Below are positions 30,097 to 39,402 of a stretch of 64,000 nucleotides of DNA, piece after piece (position 1 is the stretch's first letter; the number at the start of each line of letters is the position of its first letter). The position numbers and the translations under genes were made by a program. Source of the stretch: Alphaproteobacteria bacterium (GTDB lineage Bacteria; Pseudomonadota; Alphaproteobacteria; RF32; CAG-239); NCBI GenBank assembly GCA_015062585.1, contig SUUJ01000003.1, positions 1 through 64,000 on the forward strand, written 5' to 3'. Under the pieces are notes generated by a model. It worked only from the letters and a program-made list of their open reading frames with translations, was not told the DNA's origin and did not search any database.

Positions 30097-30141
30097 TTGA
30101 CATTATCTCTCTTCGTTGCTAAATTAGAACAAACTAAGAAC
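30097..30141 (+). promoter_or_regulatory. SOS promoter with alphaproteobacterial LexA box
   Basis: TTGACA, 17 nt, TAAATT (30120-30125). GAAC-N7-GAAC at 30127-30141 is GTTC-N7-GTTC on the other strand, the LexA operator of alphaproteobacteria. It overlaps the expected transcription start, so binding would block initiation of the downstream polymerase gene. Confidence 0.8.
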
Positions 30142-30154
30142 TAAAGAAGCATAA

Positions 30155-31315
30155 ATGAAGCAACGAATTATAGCCCTGATAGATTGTGATTCATTCTTTG
30201 TATCTTGCGAAAGAGTTGACAACCCATCATTGCAAGACAAACCCGTCTGCGTTATGACATCTGAGGGCAACAAAGGTATCGTAGTATCGCGATCCAAAGA
30301 AGCCAAAGCTCTGGGCGTCAAAATGGGGGCACCCTATTTTCAGATTAAAAATTCTTATCCGCAGATGATTTATCTGCCAAGCCGTCACCAACGATATTCC
30401 GAAATATCAAACCAAGTTATGTCTGTTATCAAAACATTTAGCCCCGATGTTGAAGAAGTATCGATTGACGAGGCTTATATTGATTTAACCGGACTAAACA
30501 AAGTACACAAAACCACTTATACCGACTTAATTATCAAAATTCGTCAAACTATTTTAGATAAAACTTCAATTCCGGTTTCTATCGGCTTAAGCTCATCAAA
30601 AACTTTGGCCAAACTTGCCAGTGACAAAGCCAAAAAAACCGGCGGTATTTTTGTAATACGCCCTGACAAAATATTAGAAACCATCGGTGACGAAAACATT
30701 GAAGACATATGCGGCATAGGATTAAAAAGTGCAAAATCATTAAAATTCAATGGAATATTTAATGTTCGCGATTTCTTAAATCAAGATAATTCACAGATTA
30801 AAAAACTTTTAGGCATTACCGGATTTAATCTGAAACTTGAACTTTCCGGCATTGCTACATCTGTTGTTGACGCTTCCCCAAAAGCACCTCAATCAATTCA
30901 AGATACCAAATCCTTTGAAGATTTTACTGATAACTTAGAGTTTTTGCGTTCACAAACAACCTACCATGTACATAATGCCTCCAAAAAACTTCGGCTTTGG
31001 AATGGCTTTTGCTCGGAAATAGGTATAATATTGCGCACCAAAGATTTCGCCGTAGCTACTCTATATTCACGACTTGAATCTGCTACCAATGCAGAATTGC
31101 AATTGCGTAAACAAGCCCTTACATTGTTAAACCGGCTCTATCGTCCAAATTCGTTATACCGTAGCGTTGGCATTGAATTGCGCCAATTAACTTACAATTT
31201 TGAAACTCAGCAATCGCTATTTGAAAACCTAAAACAAAACGACGACAAACTATCGCGCATTTTAGATGATTTGGAGCAAAAATTCGGCAAAGATATCGTC
31301 AAATTAGGCTTTTGA
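30155..31315 (+). CDS. Y-family translesion DNA polymerase, UmuC-like
   Basis: 386 residues. Y-family palm motifs: LIDCDSFFVSCE with catalytic Asp (about 10), VVSRSKEAKALGVKMG, and EEVSIDEAYIDLTG with the second acidic pair (about 105). A helix-hairpin-helix (about 180-205) and the little-finger domain follow. It copies across damaged bases, at the price of mutations. It resembles UmuC more than DinB in its N-terminus but lacks the full UmuC length, and no umuD or imuAB partner is adjacent. The LexA box just upstream supports damage-induced expression. Confidence 0.9.
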   Translation: MKQRIIALIDCDSFFVSCERVDNPSLQDKPVCVMTSEGNKGIVVSRSKEAKALGVKMGAPYFQIKNSYPQMIYLPSRHQRYSEISNQVMSVIKTFSPDVEEVSIDEAYIDLTGLNKVHKTTYTDLIIKIRQTILDKTSIPVSIGLSSSKTLAKLASDKAKKTGGIFVIRPDKILETIGDENIEDICGIGLKSAKSLKFNGIFNVRDFLNQDNSQIKKLLGITGFNLKLELSGIATSVVDASPKAPQSIQDTKSFEDFTDNLEFLRSQTTYHVHNASKKLRLWNGFCSEIGIILRTKDFAVATLYSRLESATNAELQLRKQALTLLNRLYRPNSLYRSVGIELRQLTYNFETQQSLFENLKQNDDKLSRILDDLEQKFGKDIVKLGF

Positions 31316-31502
31316 TGATTTTTCCTTTAAAATAGTGCTTGCATTTATAATAAACCTCATATATATTGCGCTCAACTTTATGATTCTCTTTTGACTTAGG
31401 GAGTCGTTTAGGTGTGCGGATATGTATGGATTTTGTAGTATCTGCGTTGTGTTTATCGGACTTGTAATGCAAGTCATTAAGAAAATATTGAAAGGAAATG
31501 CT

Positions 31503-32012
31503 ATGAGACATGGAATGAAACACAGAAAACTCAATATGGACACTAATGCCCGTAGAGCTTTGTTTTCTAATTTAACAAATGCTGTTTTAACACACGAACA
31601 AATCAAAGTTACTTTGCCACGCGCTAAAGAATTGCGTACATTTGTTGACAATATGATTACCTTGGGTAAAAAAGGTCAATTAAGCAATCGTCGTCAAGCA
31701 TTGGCTTTCTTGCGTGACAACGAAGTTGTTGCCAAATTGTTTTCTACTTTGGCTGAACGTTACAAAAATCGTAACGGTGGTTATACTCGCGTTTTGCGTG
31801 CCGGTTATCGCTATGGTGACTGCGCCGAAATGGCAATCATTGAATTGGTTGACCGCGATGTAAATGCTAAAGGTGCTAAAGACTTGGCTCGTGTAGCTGC
31901 ACAAAAAGCTGCTATCGAGGCTGCTGAAAAAGCTGCTTCTGCCGAAGCTTCTAAAGAAGAAGCTCCTAAAGCTGAAAAGAAAAGCAAAAAATCTGCTAAA
32001 GCCGAAGCTTAA
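31503..32012 (+). CDS. rplQ: 50S ribosomal protein L17
   Basis: 169 residues from [19 protein letters not shown], the canonical start, with AAAGGA upstream; the ORF track begins 27 codons too early. The core (about 1-118, with [12 protein letters not shown] and [11 protein letters not shown]) is typical. An Ala/Lys/Glu-rich tail of ~45 residues extends it, as in some alphaproteobacteria. It lies alone, not behind rpoA in the usual alpha operon, followed by its own terminator. Confidence 0.97.
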   Translation: MRHGMKHRKLNMDTNARRALFSNLTNAVLTHEQIKVTLPRAKELRTFVDNMITLGKKGQLSNRRQALAFLRDNEVVAKLFSTLAERYKNRNGGYTRVLRAGYRYGDCAEMAIIELVDRDVNAKGAKDLARVAAQKAAIEAAEKAASAEASKEEAPKAEKKSKKSAKAEA

Positions 32013-32036
32013 TCAATATTTTGCATAAAAAACAAA

Positions 32037-32076
32037 TAAAAAAACCTCAGTTGTTTTAACTGAGGTTTTTTGTTTT
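32037..32076 (+). terminator. rplQ terminator
   Basis: AAAACCTCAGTT and AACTGAGGTTTT form a 10-12-bp stem with a short loop, followed by TTTTTTG. Confidence 0.9.
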
Positions 32077-32079
32077 GGC

Positions 32080-32259
32080 TTTTAGACGCGCTGTTATACG
32101 AGTTTTTATACCAATGCGCTGTTATACGAGTTTTTAAAAACTCGGAGAATAGTTCAGATAAAGTCAAAATAAAAAAGCCGGTGAGCGAGTGTACAAAGAA
32201 GTACATGACCGAACCGGCTATTTGAAATTTTGGCTTTAGATGAGCTATTATACGAGTTT
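32080..32259. repeat. Single nested-hairpin unit abutting the galU stop codon
   Basis: The outer stem AGCCGGT/ACCGGCT (32176-32219) surrounds GAGCGAG-TGTAC-AAAGAA-GTACA-TGACCGA, and the galU direction has a T run (TTTTTTATTTT), so here it is a true terminator. GTTATACGAGTTTTT occurs at about 32091, 32122 and 32247, the last ending at the galU stop. The same TATACGAGTTTT borders the glyS repeat. Confidence 0.8.
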
Positions 32260-33147
32260 TTACACCAAGATGTTATCCAACAACTCTTTACAATAAGCTC
32301 TCAAGTTTGGATCTTCCATCAAACAAAGCTTTAGGTTTGATTTTTCTAATTCTTTATTGGTTCCACAATCAAAACGCATTGCATCACATAACACACCGGT
32401 CAATTTCATACCGCGCTCGGCCGCCAATCCCATTGCATCAGCCAAATTGATTTCGCCGTTAGTTCCTTTTTTAACTTCCGGCAAAATATTCATAATTTCA
32501 TTTGGCAAAATATATGGGCCCATGCTGGCATAATTAGACGGCACATCCTCTAATGCCGGCTTTTCGATTTTGCCTTTAGCATGAACGACCCTTCCTTCAC
32601 GAACTGCACCGGAAAGAACACCATAACGCACAAGCTGTTCTCTGGGCAATTCCATAATGTTTTCGACCATACCGCCATGCTCTTCATAAACATCTAGCAA
32701 TTGTGATAAAACACCTTTACCATGCAAATTGATATACACATCATCAGGCCACATAACCACAAAATCACGGTCACCGACGATTTCTTTAGCCATCAAAATA
32801 GCGTGTCCGTTACCCAAAGGTTGAGCTTGTTCAGCAAATGAAAACTTCATACCTTCGGGAATAACTTTTAACAAATCTTGTAAAATTTCCAGTTTGTTCT
32901 TTTCTTTTAAGTGATTTTCAAGCCACGGATATGGAGAATAATGTTTTTCAAACAAGTGCTTGCAAGATTGGTCACTATATATAAAAACAATTTCTTTAAT
33001 TCCGATTTCGGCACAAGCATCAACCGCATATTGAATAATGGGTTTGCTGTGCAATGTCAAAAAGCCTTTGTGCAAAGCCTTAGTGGCCGGCAGATTTCTT
33101 GTCGAAAGTCCTGCTACCGGCAAAATACAAACTTCAGGTTTTCTCAT
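32260..33147 (-). CDS. galU: UTP-glucose-1-phosphate uridylyltransferase
   Basis: 295 residues. It makes UDP-glucose for glycans and envelope polymers. The N-terminal LPVAGLSTRNLPATKA carries the nucleotide-binding signature, in which the usual G-x-G-T-R-x-LPATK is slightly altered (G-LST-R). KPIIQYAVDACAEIGI, the VVMWPDDVY Mg-binding region and the catalytic lysine segment GKIEKPALEDVPSNYA follow. GGAG precedes the ATG by 8 nt. The glucose-handling genes glgX and yeaD-like lie within 10 kb but are separately transcribed. Confidence 0.94.
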   Translation of the reverse strand: MRKPEVCILPVAGLSTRNLPATKALHKGFLTLHSKPIIQYAVDACAEIGIKEIVFIYSDQSCKHLFEKHYSPYPWLENHLKEKNKLEILQDLLKVIPEGMKFSFAEQAQPLGNGHAILMAKEIVGDRDFVVMWPDDVYINLHGKGVLSQLLDVYEEHGGMVENIMELPREQLVRYGVLSGAVREGRVVHAKGKIEKPALEDVPSNYASMGPYILPNEIMNILPEVKKGTNGEINLADAMGLAAERGMKLTGVLCDAMRFDCGTNKELEKSNLKLCLMEDPNLRAYCKELLDNILV

Positions 33148-33217
33148 ATAAAATACTCCGATAAATATATTATTTATGCCAAATAATATATCACAAAAAA
33201 ATTATATAACAAGACAT

Positions 33218-36200
33218 TTAGCGGTTAATACGCCCCTTTTTTACAACGCCGCTTGAGCTTTGTGAGTTTGTGTTCTCTGTTTTTTCTTTTTTCTTGGTAA
33301 AATCAATAACTTTTACTGTTTCGTTGCTAATTTCCTCATTAGCCTCTTTAATTTCTTCAAGATCGCGACTTACAGTAACTTTTTTACCGGTTCTTTTAAC
33401 CGATATACTTCCGGTATTTTCTTTAATCAGACGCTCATTTTCCTCTTCTGTAACTTTTTTGTTATATGCTTCTTCCTCTTTGGCTATTTTATCACTAACC
33501 AAATTATCAAGCGTTTTTATCTTTTCACTCAACGAGGTATTACCGGCAACAATTTTATCTAAAGCATCTTTCACATCAGCATTAAGTTGTTCAAATTCAC
33601 TGATAGTTCCGGTGACTTGATGCAAATTACGAGCTGTAACCAAATTATTATTCATTTGTTCCAACTTTTTAATTTCATTGTCAATCTCTTCTTTTACCAA
33701 CATATAACCTTTATCATTTTCTAAAGTATAATCAGTAATTATGTTAGCCAATCTGGTCGTATAACTTGCCACTTTAGAGTAATAATCCTCAACAATGACT
33801 TTCAATTCACCATTTGCTTTGACAACTTTATCATATTCAAAAGCATTTTGTTTTTGCAAATCGCTAAGATGTATTTGATCTGTCTTCGTCTTAATTGTTT
33901 CAATTTTCTGCAATGTTTTTTCATTAAGATCTTTTAATACATCTACATTTTGCTGATTGATACTGTCGCTATCCAACGATGCCAATTTATCCATAAATTC
34001 ATTTATCACGATATTCAGTTCACCGCTGACATCATTATACTGTTTTATGCTTTCATCGCTGAACGCTTGTTGAAGTTGTTTATCAATTTCAACTTTTAAC
34101 TTCTTTTGAGCACTTTTAATCAAATCTTCCGCGATTTTCTTTTGCTCGGAAGCTCTTTGATTTAATCGCGTTTTTTCAGCTTCTTCTGCAGCTCTTTGCT
34201 CAGCAACAATTTGGTCTTCTTTTGACTTATACACATTAAACAATTTTGACACATCAATGCTCATATCAGGATTTGCCATTGAATTTTTTGCAGCTATTGA
34301 ATATCCGGGCAAATGCACCGGTTCCGGATGCTTAATATTAAACAATACATCCATTGTCCAATTTTTAATACTTCCGACGCCTATTAAATTGATGTTTAAA
34401 TTATCGGCTGTCATTGTAGCTTCGCCAATACTGAAATCACCATCTTTAATTGCCAATTTTCCGATTATCTTATCAAAAGCCGTTGTTCCGTTGGCAATAA
34501 TCGAATTACTTTTTTCAATAAAACCATCTGACTTATCTCTCACACTTATGTCATCATAAAGTGTTTTAATATCAATACCCGCAACATTTGTTTTGTCTGC
34601 TACGAAATCTATTGTACCACTAAGATTTTCAACAAAAACCTCTTCACTGACCGCCTTAGAATTTAAATTTATCTTAGTCGTAAAAGTACCATCTTTAATA
34701 CCATATACTTTTCCGCTCAAAGGAAAATCAGAAACATTGGCATTTGCTATATCTATTGCCAAATTTATTGTCGGATCATTTACCATTGTTAAAACAACTC
34801 CGGCTTTTATCGGCGTGTTGCGATAGGTTGCCGAGAACTCCGGAATACTGACAACACCATCTTTTACATCAATATTAAACTTTGATTTCTTAAATTGATA
34901 ATCTTTATAAATCAATTCGCCGACATCAAGCTTAGCCTTAACATTCAAATTTTCATAAGGTGTATAATCTATTTTTTCCTTACTCCACACCGGTTTTGGT
35001 ATAAATGTGACAATATCCGTATCAAGTTTTGCACTGATTGGAAGTCTGTTTTTCTGTCTTACCAAATATTTTTCAACATCAATTTTATTTACTCTCAAAT
35101 CTGTTTCAATAAGTTTATTCTCTCCCGAAAAATTATAGTTTACATCACCGACGAGTTGCGTATACCCCATACTGATATCAGCTGAACTTAGTTGCATATG
35201 GTCGGATTTTCCTTTAATTTTTGCTTTTAAGGAGAACAACCCCAAAGAAGAGGCTTGCGGTTCATAATCAATACCTAAACCGGAAAATAAATTTACAGCC
35301 TCAGGGTATTTTACTTCTATATCACCGTCCAAAGCCACCTCATTACTTATATCAACGCTACCGACATAATTGACTTCTAATTCGCCTGTTGCAATATTTG
35401 TATTTATTCCGAAATTATTCAGCGACCCGTTTATGGTTCCGCTACTTTGCAAATTATAAAATCTGTCATAACTGATATCGGCTTTCGGCAAACCGAATTT
35501 TTCAATCATATTTACCAAATCTGTCGTTTCTATATTAAATTGCATATTTTCAAAAACCGGCGCTTGACCAAATCCTTTAACATTTCCCGTAAATGACAAT
35601 CTGGTATTTGCTAATCTGTCGATACTCAGTTTCTCAACTTCTAATGTGCCTTGCAACAAATTTCCGCTAAACGCTACTTTTTCAAAAGGCAATCCGCTAT
35701 AAATAACAAGATTGGCATTTGCCTGCAATGTAATATCAAAATTATTCAGGATTCCCATTTTCGAAAAGCGATATTTCATTCTTTCGGTAAAAGACTGCTC
35801 TTTGACTTCTGCCGGAATTGGAGCTAAATAATTATCCAAATTTACCGTATCGGCATTAACATTGATAACAAAATCTTTTCTACCTTCAAGCGACATTCCG
35901 GCTTCACCGTTAAAAATGGTATTATCAAGCATCACTTTAAAAGGAGCTACATGAAGACTATCGAAATTTCCTACCACTTTTGCTGTAACCGACAATTTTT
36001 TATATGTCGAAGCGGCTGTTGCTTTTGGTTGCATTTCAAGCCATCTAAATAATTGCATCAAATTTTCCGTATTGGCAGATACTTCACTTTGATAATAAAC
36101 CTCATCGTTATAAGAATATACATTTCCTTTAACACTAAGTTCTGTATCTCCCGGCAATATAATATAAAAATTATCCAATAACAGACCTTTTTCATTGATC

Positions 36201-37324
36201 TCAAAAGTGGTGTTCAAATTCTTAAAATTTTGCCCATTGAACGAAGAACGCATTGACTTGATATTAGCGTCAATCTTCATTTTGTTATTTAGTGTAAACG
36301 GATCCTTTGAATATTTTGTAATAAAGCTTTTTATATAATCACCTAACGGATCCAAATTCAAATCAGCAAACTCAAAATTAATTGTAATATTCGGTTCATC
36401 AAAATTGCCATTTGGTATTTTTACAGATCCCGCGCCTTGTGTATCATCATACTTTAACACCATATTGCTGATATTTATCATTTGCTTATTTAATGCTAAA
36501 TCAAAACCGGCTACCAACGGCTTTTTATAATCATCACTTAGCTTAAGCGATGGTAAATTATCATTAACAAACTCGCTAAATCTCTTAGATTCTACAACTA
36601 CATTACCATTAAGGACTCTGTTTCCTGTATGAAAAGAACCGTCAAATCTTATATAGCTGTCTGATTTAGGATGGGTAAATACAGCATTCAAAGTTGTTGC
36701 CATACTATCAGTCATTTTTCCGATAGTAAGCGCAAAGCCTTGCGGAACATTGTTGTTGAGATAATTTCCCTCAATTCTAAAAGGCCCGAAAACATTTTGA
36801 GCCATAACCTCACCGTTCAAATTGTCAACCGTAAATTCCATTTCGCCGTTTGAAGCCGTAACATTGAGCTTAGCATTTCTAAAAGACATACTGTTCAGCG
36901 TCATTTTAGAATCTTGCATCATTTGGCGTTGATCCGCACTTAGATCACCTTGCCAATTCAAACCTTTATCATCCCAATCTACATTTACGACAACACCGTC
37001 TAAGACCATTTTTCTTATTTCGATATTGCCCTTAACAAGTGGAAGCAAAGACAATTCGGCATTAACATTTTTTACATGAAGCAAAGGCTTTTCCCCTTTT
37101 GCTTTTGTATTATATATCTTAGCATTTATAGCTCTTAAATAAGGCGATGGAAAAATTTTGAAACTTACATTTCCTTCAAAGACAACATATTTTCCGGTCG
37201 AATTATAAATTTGATCCGCTATTTTGTTCTTATGCTGATTCCAATCAATCGAAATCACATAGATAAAAAGTCCGCCGGCGGCCAAAATCAATAACAAGAA
37301 TAACCCTAAGATAAACTTTTTCAC
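33218..37324 (-). CDS. Large AsmA-family envelope protein
   Basis: About 1368 residues. An N-terminal membrane anchor (KKFILGLFLLLILAAGGLFIYVI) is followed by the AsmA domain (SFKIFPSPYLRAINAKI) and a very long beta-rich body of the kind predicted to bridge the periplasm for phospholipid transport in AsmA/TamB/YhdP proteins. From about residue 1080 it changes to a charged coiled coil (E/K/Q-rich), ending in KKGRINR. I choose the GTG at 37324 because AAGGGG lies 9 nt upstream and the anchor then begins at the N-terminus; the ORF track starts at 37375. The coiled-coil tail is unusual for the family. Confidence 0.85.
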   Translation of the reverse strand: MKKFILGLFLLLILAAGGLFIYVISIDWNQHKNKIADQIYNSTGKYVVFEGNVSFKIFPSPYLRAINAKIYNTKAKGEKPLLHVKNVNAELSLLPLVKGNIEIRKMVLDGVVVNVDWDDKGLNWQGDLSADQRQMMQDSKMTLNSMSFRNAKLNVTASNGEMEFTVDNLNGEVMAQNVFGPFRIEGNYLNNNVPQGFALTIGKMTDSMATTLNAVFTHPKSDSYIRFDGSFHTGNRVLNGNVVVESKRFSEFVNDNLPSLKLSDDYKKPLVAGFDLALNKQMINISNMVLKYDDTQGAGSVKIPNGNFDEPNITINFEFADLNLDPLGDYIKSFITKYSKDPFTLNNKMKIDANIKSMRSSFNGQNFKNLNTTFEINEKGLLLDNFYIILPGDTELSVKGNVYSYNDEVYYQSEVSANTENLMQLFRWLEMQPKATAASTYKKLSVTAKVVGNFDSLHVAPFKVMLDNTIFNGEAGMSLEGRKDFVINVNADTVNLDNYLAPIPAEVKEQSFTERMKYRFSKMGILNNFDITLQANANLVIYSGLPFEKVAFSGNLLQGTLEVEKLSIDRLANTRLSFTGNVKGFGQAPVFENMQFNIETTDLVNMIEKFGLPKADISYDRFYNLQSSGTINGSLNNFGINTNIATGELEVNYVGSVDISNEVALDGDIEVKYPEAVNLFSGLGIDYEPQASSLGLFSLKAKIKGKSDHMQLSSADISMGYTQLVGDVNYNFSGENKLIETDLRVNKIDVEKYLVRQKNRLPISAKLDTDIVTFIPKPVWSKEKIDYTPYENLNVKAKLDVGELIYKDYQFKKSKFNIDVKDGVVSIPEFSATYRNTPIKAGVVLTMVNDPTINLAIDIANANVSDFPLSGKVYGIKDGTFTTKINLNSKAVSEEVFVENLSGTIDFVADKTNVAGIDIKTLYDDISVRDKSDGFIEKSNSIIANGTTAFDKIIGKLAIKDGDFSIGEATMTADNLNINLIGVGSIKNWTMDVLFNIKHPEPVHLPGYSIAAKNSMANPDMSIDVSKLFNVYKSKEDQIVAEQRAAEEAEKTRLNQRASEQKKIAEDLIKSAQKKLKVEIDKQLQQAFSDESIKQYNDVSGELNIVINEFMDKLASLDSDSINQQNVDVLKDLNEKTLQKIETIKTKTDQIHLSDLQKQNAFEYDKVVKANGELKVIVEDYYSKVASYTTRLANIITDYTLENDKGYMLVKEEIDNEIKKLEQMNNNLVTARNLHQVTGTISEFEQLNADVKDALDKIVAGNTSLSEKIKTLDNLVSDKIAKEEEAYNKKVTEEENERLIKENTGSISVKRTGKKVTVSRDLEEIKEANEEISNETVKVIDFTKKKEKTENTNSQSSSGVVKKGRINR

Positions 37325-37456
37325 TTTATTCAACCCCTTATTAAAACGACAAAATAGCCATTGTATTAACGCCAAATAATCTTTGATTTTATAATAATCT
37401 GAGTTTATTATAAGGCATAAAATTAAAAAAACATTTAAATTATAAGGTTATAGACA

Positions 37457-37846
37457 ATGAATAATTCGCAAAAACTCTTCGACCTTGCAAAATCAGTATC
37501 TGCAAACGCCTATGCGCCCTATTCAAACTTTCATGTCGGAGCAGCCATTTTAAGCGATTCGCAAAAATTTTATTGCGGTTGCAATGTCGAAAATGTGTCT
37601 TTTCCGGTCGGAACTTGTGCCGAAAGCGGAGCTATTGCGACAATGATTGCCGGTGGAGATAAAAAAATAAAAGAAATATTGATATATGCTTCTTCAAAAG
37701 ATCTCATTTTCCCATGTGGAGCCTGTCGCCAAAGGATTGCCGAATTCAGCAGTAAAGAAACTTTGGTTCACTTGGCTGATGACAGCGGAATAAAACAAAC
37801 TCTCACTATTGAAGAATTGTTACCATACTCTTTCAAGGAGTTCTAA
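37457..37846 (+). CDS. cdd: Cytidine deaminase
   Basis: 129 residues, the size of the homotetrameric zinc enzymes. It deaminates cytidine and deoxycytidine. The motif CAESGAIATMI with catalytic Glu (about 56) and PCGACRQ (about 89) supply the three zinc cysteines; YAPYSNFHVGAA is the substrate loop. It is first in the salvage operon cdd-punA-deoC-deoA: the next ATG lies 4 nt after its stop and the punA ribosome site overlaps its end. Confidence 0.96.
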   Translation: MNNSQKLFDLAKSVSANAYAPYSNFHVGAAILSDSQKFYCGCNVENVSFPVGTCAESGAIATMIAGGDKKIKEILIYASSKDLIFPCGACRQRIAEFSSKETLVHLADDSGIKQTLTIEELLPYSFKEF

Positions 37847-37850
37847 TCAT

Positions 37851-38663
37851 ATGACCAAAAGTGCTTCTTTTTATAATCAATTAAAACAACATCTCAACGG
37901 TTTTGCTCCGGAAATTGCTCTGATTTTAGGTTCGGGATTAGGCGAACTTGCCGATAATATCAAAAATCCGATTATAGTCCCCTATTCAAGCATTAAAGAT
38001 TTTCCGCAAAGCAGTGTAGTCGGTCACAAAGGACAGTTTGTTTGTGGTGTAATAAACGGCAAAAAAGTAATTTGTATGCAAGGGCGCGTTCACTTATACG
38101 AGGGACACAAAGCACAAGAAATTTGCCAAATAATCAAAGCACTAAAATTGCTTGGCGTAAAAAAACTTATTGTTACAAATGCCGCCGGATCATTAAATCC
38201 AAAACTTAAAGCCGGATCCATAATGATGATAACCGACCATATAAATATGAGCTTCACCAACCCTCTTATCGGACCAAATGACGATTCTTTCGGCCCTCGT
38301 TTTTCTGATATGAGCAATTCTTATGACCAAGAGCTACAAGCCTTGGCATTAAATCTTGCCAAAGAGGAAAAAATCAAAATACATCAAGGTGTTTATCTCA
38401 TGGTTTCAGGTCCTAATTTCGAAACCAAAGCCGAGGTAAAAGCCTTTGGAATACTGGGCGGTGATGCCGTCGGAATGTCAACCGTTCCTGAGGTAATTTC
38501 CGCTGCTTACTGTGGCATAAAAACTCTTGGATTTTCTGTTATAACTAATATGGGAACAGGCTTACAAAAATCGCCCCAATCACATGACGAAACCTTGGCT
38601 ATGGCCTCTAAAGCGACTAATAGCTTAGCTATATTGATAAACAAAATCATTGAAAGGATATAA
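37851..38663 (+). CDS. punA: Purine-nucleoside phosphorylase
   Basis: 270 residues from MTKSASFYNQL (AAGGAG 10 nt ahead; the ORF track starts 14 codons upstream inside cdd). It is the trimeric PNP type: LILGSGLGELAD phosphate loop, QGRVHLYEGH, TNAAGSLNP, and VSGPNFETKAEVKAFGILGGDAVGMSTVPEV. It phosphorolyses guanosine, inosine and their deoxy forms to the base and (deoxy)ribose 1-phosphate, the substrate of DeoB encoded at 45.3 kb. Confidence 0.94.
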   Translation: MTKSASFYNQLKQHLNGFAPEIALILGSGLGELADNIKNPIIVPYSSIKDFPQSSVVGHKGQFVCGVINGKKVICMQGRVHLYEGHKAQEICQIIKALKLLGVKKLIVTNAAGSLNPKLKAGSIMMITDHINMSFTNPLIGPNDDSFGPRFSDMSNSYDQELQALALNLAKEEKIKIHQGVYLMVSGPNFETKAEVKAFGILGGDAVGMSTVPEVISAAYCGIKTLGFSVITNMGTGLQKSPQSHDETLAMASKATNSLAILINKIIERI

Positions 38664-38669
38664 CACAAA

Positions 38670-39401
38670 ATGGATAATCCTACCGCTGCAAAACTATTGA
38701 TAGAATGTTTGGACTTAACCAGTCTGGGTGACAAAGATAAAAATGAGACTATTCATGCTTTGTGCCAAAAAGCCGTAACCGACCATGGTTCAGTCGCTTC
38801 TGTTTGCATCTATCCTCAATTCATAAACTATGCCAAAAACATCCTTCCCGAAAATTTTAAGATTGCAACAGTCATAAATTTTCCTCAAGGTCTTGCCAAT
38901 AATACACTCATGGAAAAAGAATCTTTATCGGCCATTGAATATGGAGCAGATGAATTAGATATTGTTTTTCCATATCAAACATTTCTCTCAGGTGATATAG
39001 ATTTTTGTAAAGAATATTTAGATATTGCCCGAGAAACCTGCCAAGACAAAATCTTAAAAATAATCATTGAAAGCGGCGAACTGAAAACCATTGAAAACAT
39101 CAAAAAAGCAACCCAACTATGCATTGATGCTGATGTAAATTTCGTTAAAACTTCTACCGGCAAAACAAAAGTTTCCGCAACTCCGCAAGCTGCCAATGCC
39201 ATTTTGGAAACCATTGCCAAAAGCGGCAAAAACATCGGATTTAAGGCTTCCGGCGGTATAAAAACCATGTATGACGCCAAGACATATTTAACTTTGGCTC
39301 AATCAATAATGGGTACTAACTGGGTCAATTCATCTCATTTCAGAATTGGCGCCAGCTCGTTATTAGACGATTTAATAAAAACCATAGAACAAGGATATTA
39401 A
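38670..39401 (+). CDS. deoC: Deoxyribose-phosphate aldolase
   Basis: 243 residues, TIM barrel. The Schiff-base lysine lies in NFVKTSTGK (about 167), and the second lysine in GFKASGGIKT (about 200). It splits deoxyribose 5-phosphate to acetaldehyde and glyceraldehyde 3-phosphate. It follows punA by 6 nt and ends 1 nt before deoA, whose ribosome site AAGGA is inside its last codons. Confidence 0.96.
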   Translation: MDNPTAAKLLIECLDLTSLGDKDKNETIHALCQKAVTDHGSVASVCIYPQFINYAKNILPENFKIATVINFPQGLANNTLMEKESLSAIEYGADELDIVFPYQTFLSGDIDFCKEYLDIARETCQDKILKIIIESGELKTIENIKKATQLCIDADVNFVKTSTGKTKVSATPQAANAILETIAKSGKNIGFKASGGIKTMYDAKTYLTLAQSIMGTNWVNSSHFRIGASSLLDDLIKTIEQGY

Positions 39402-39402
39402 A

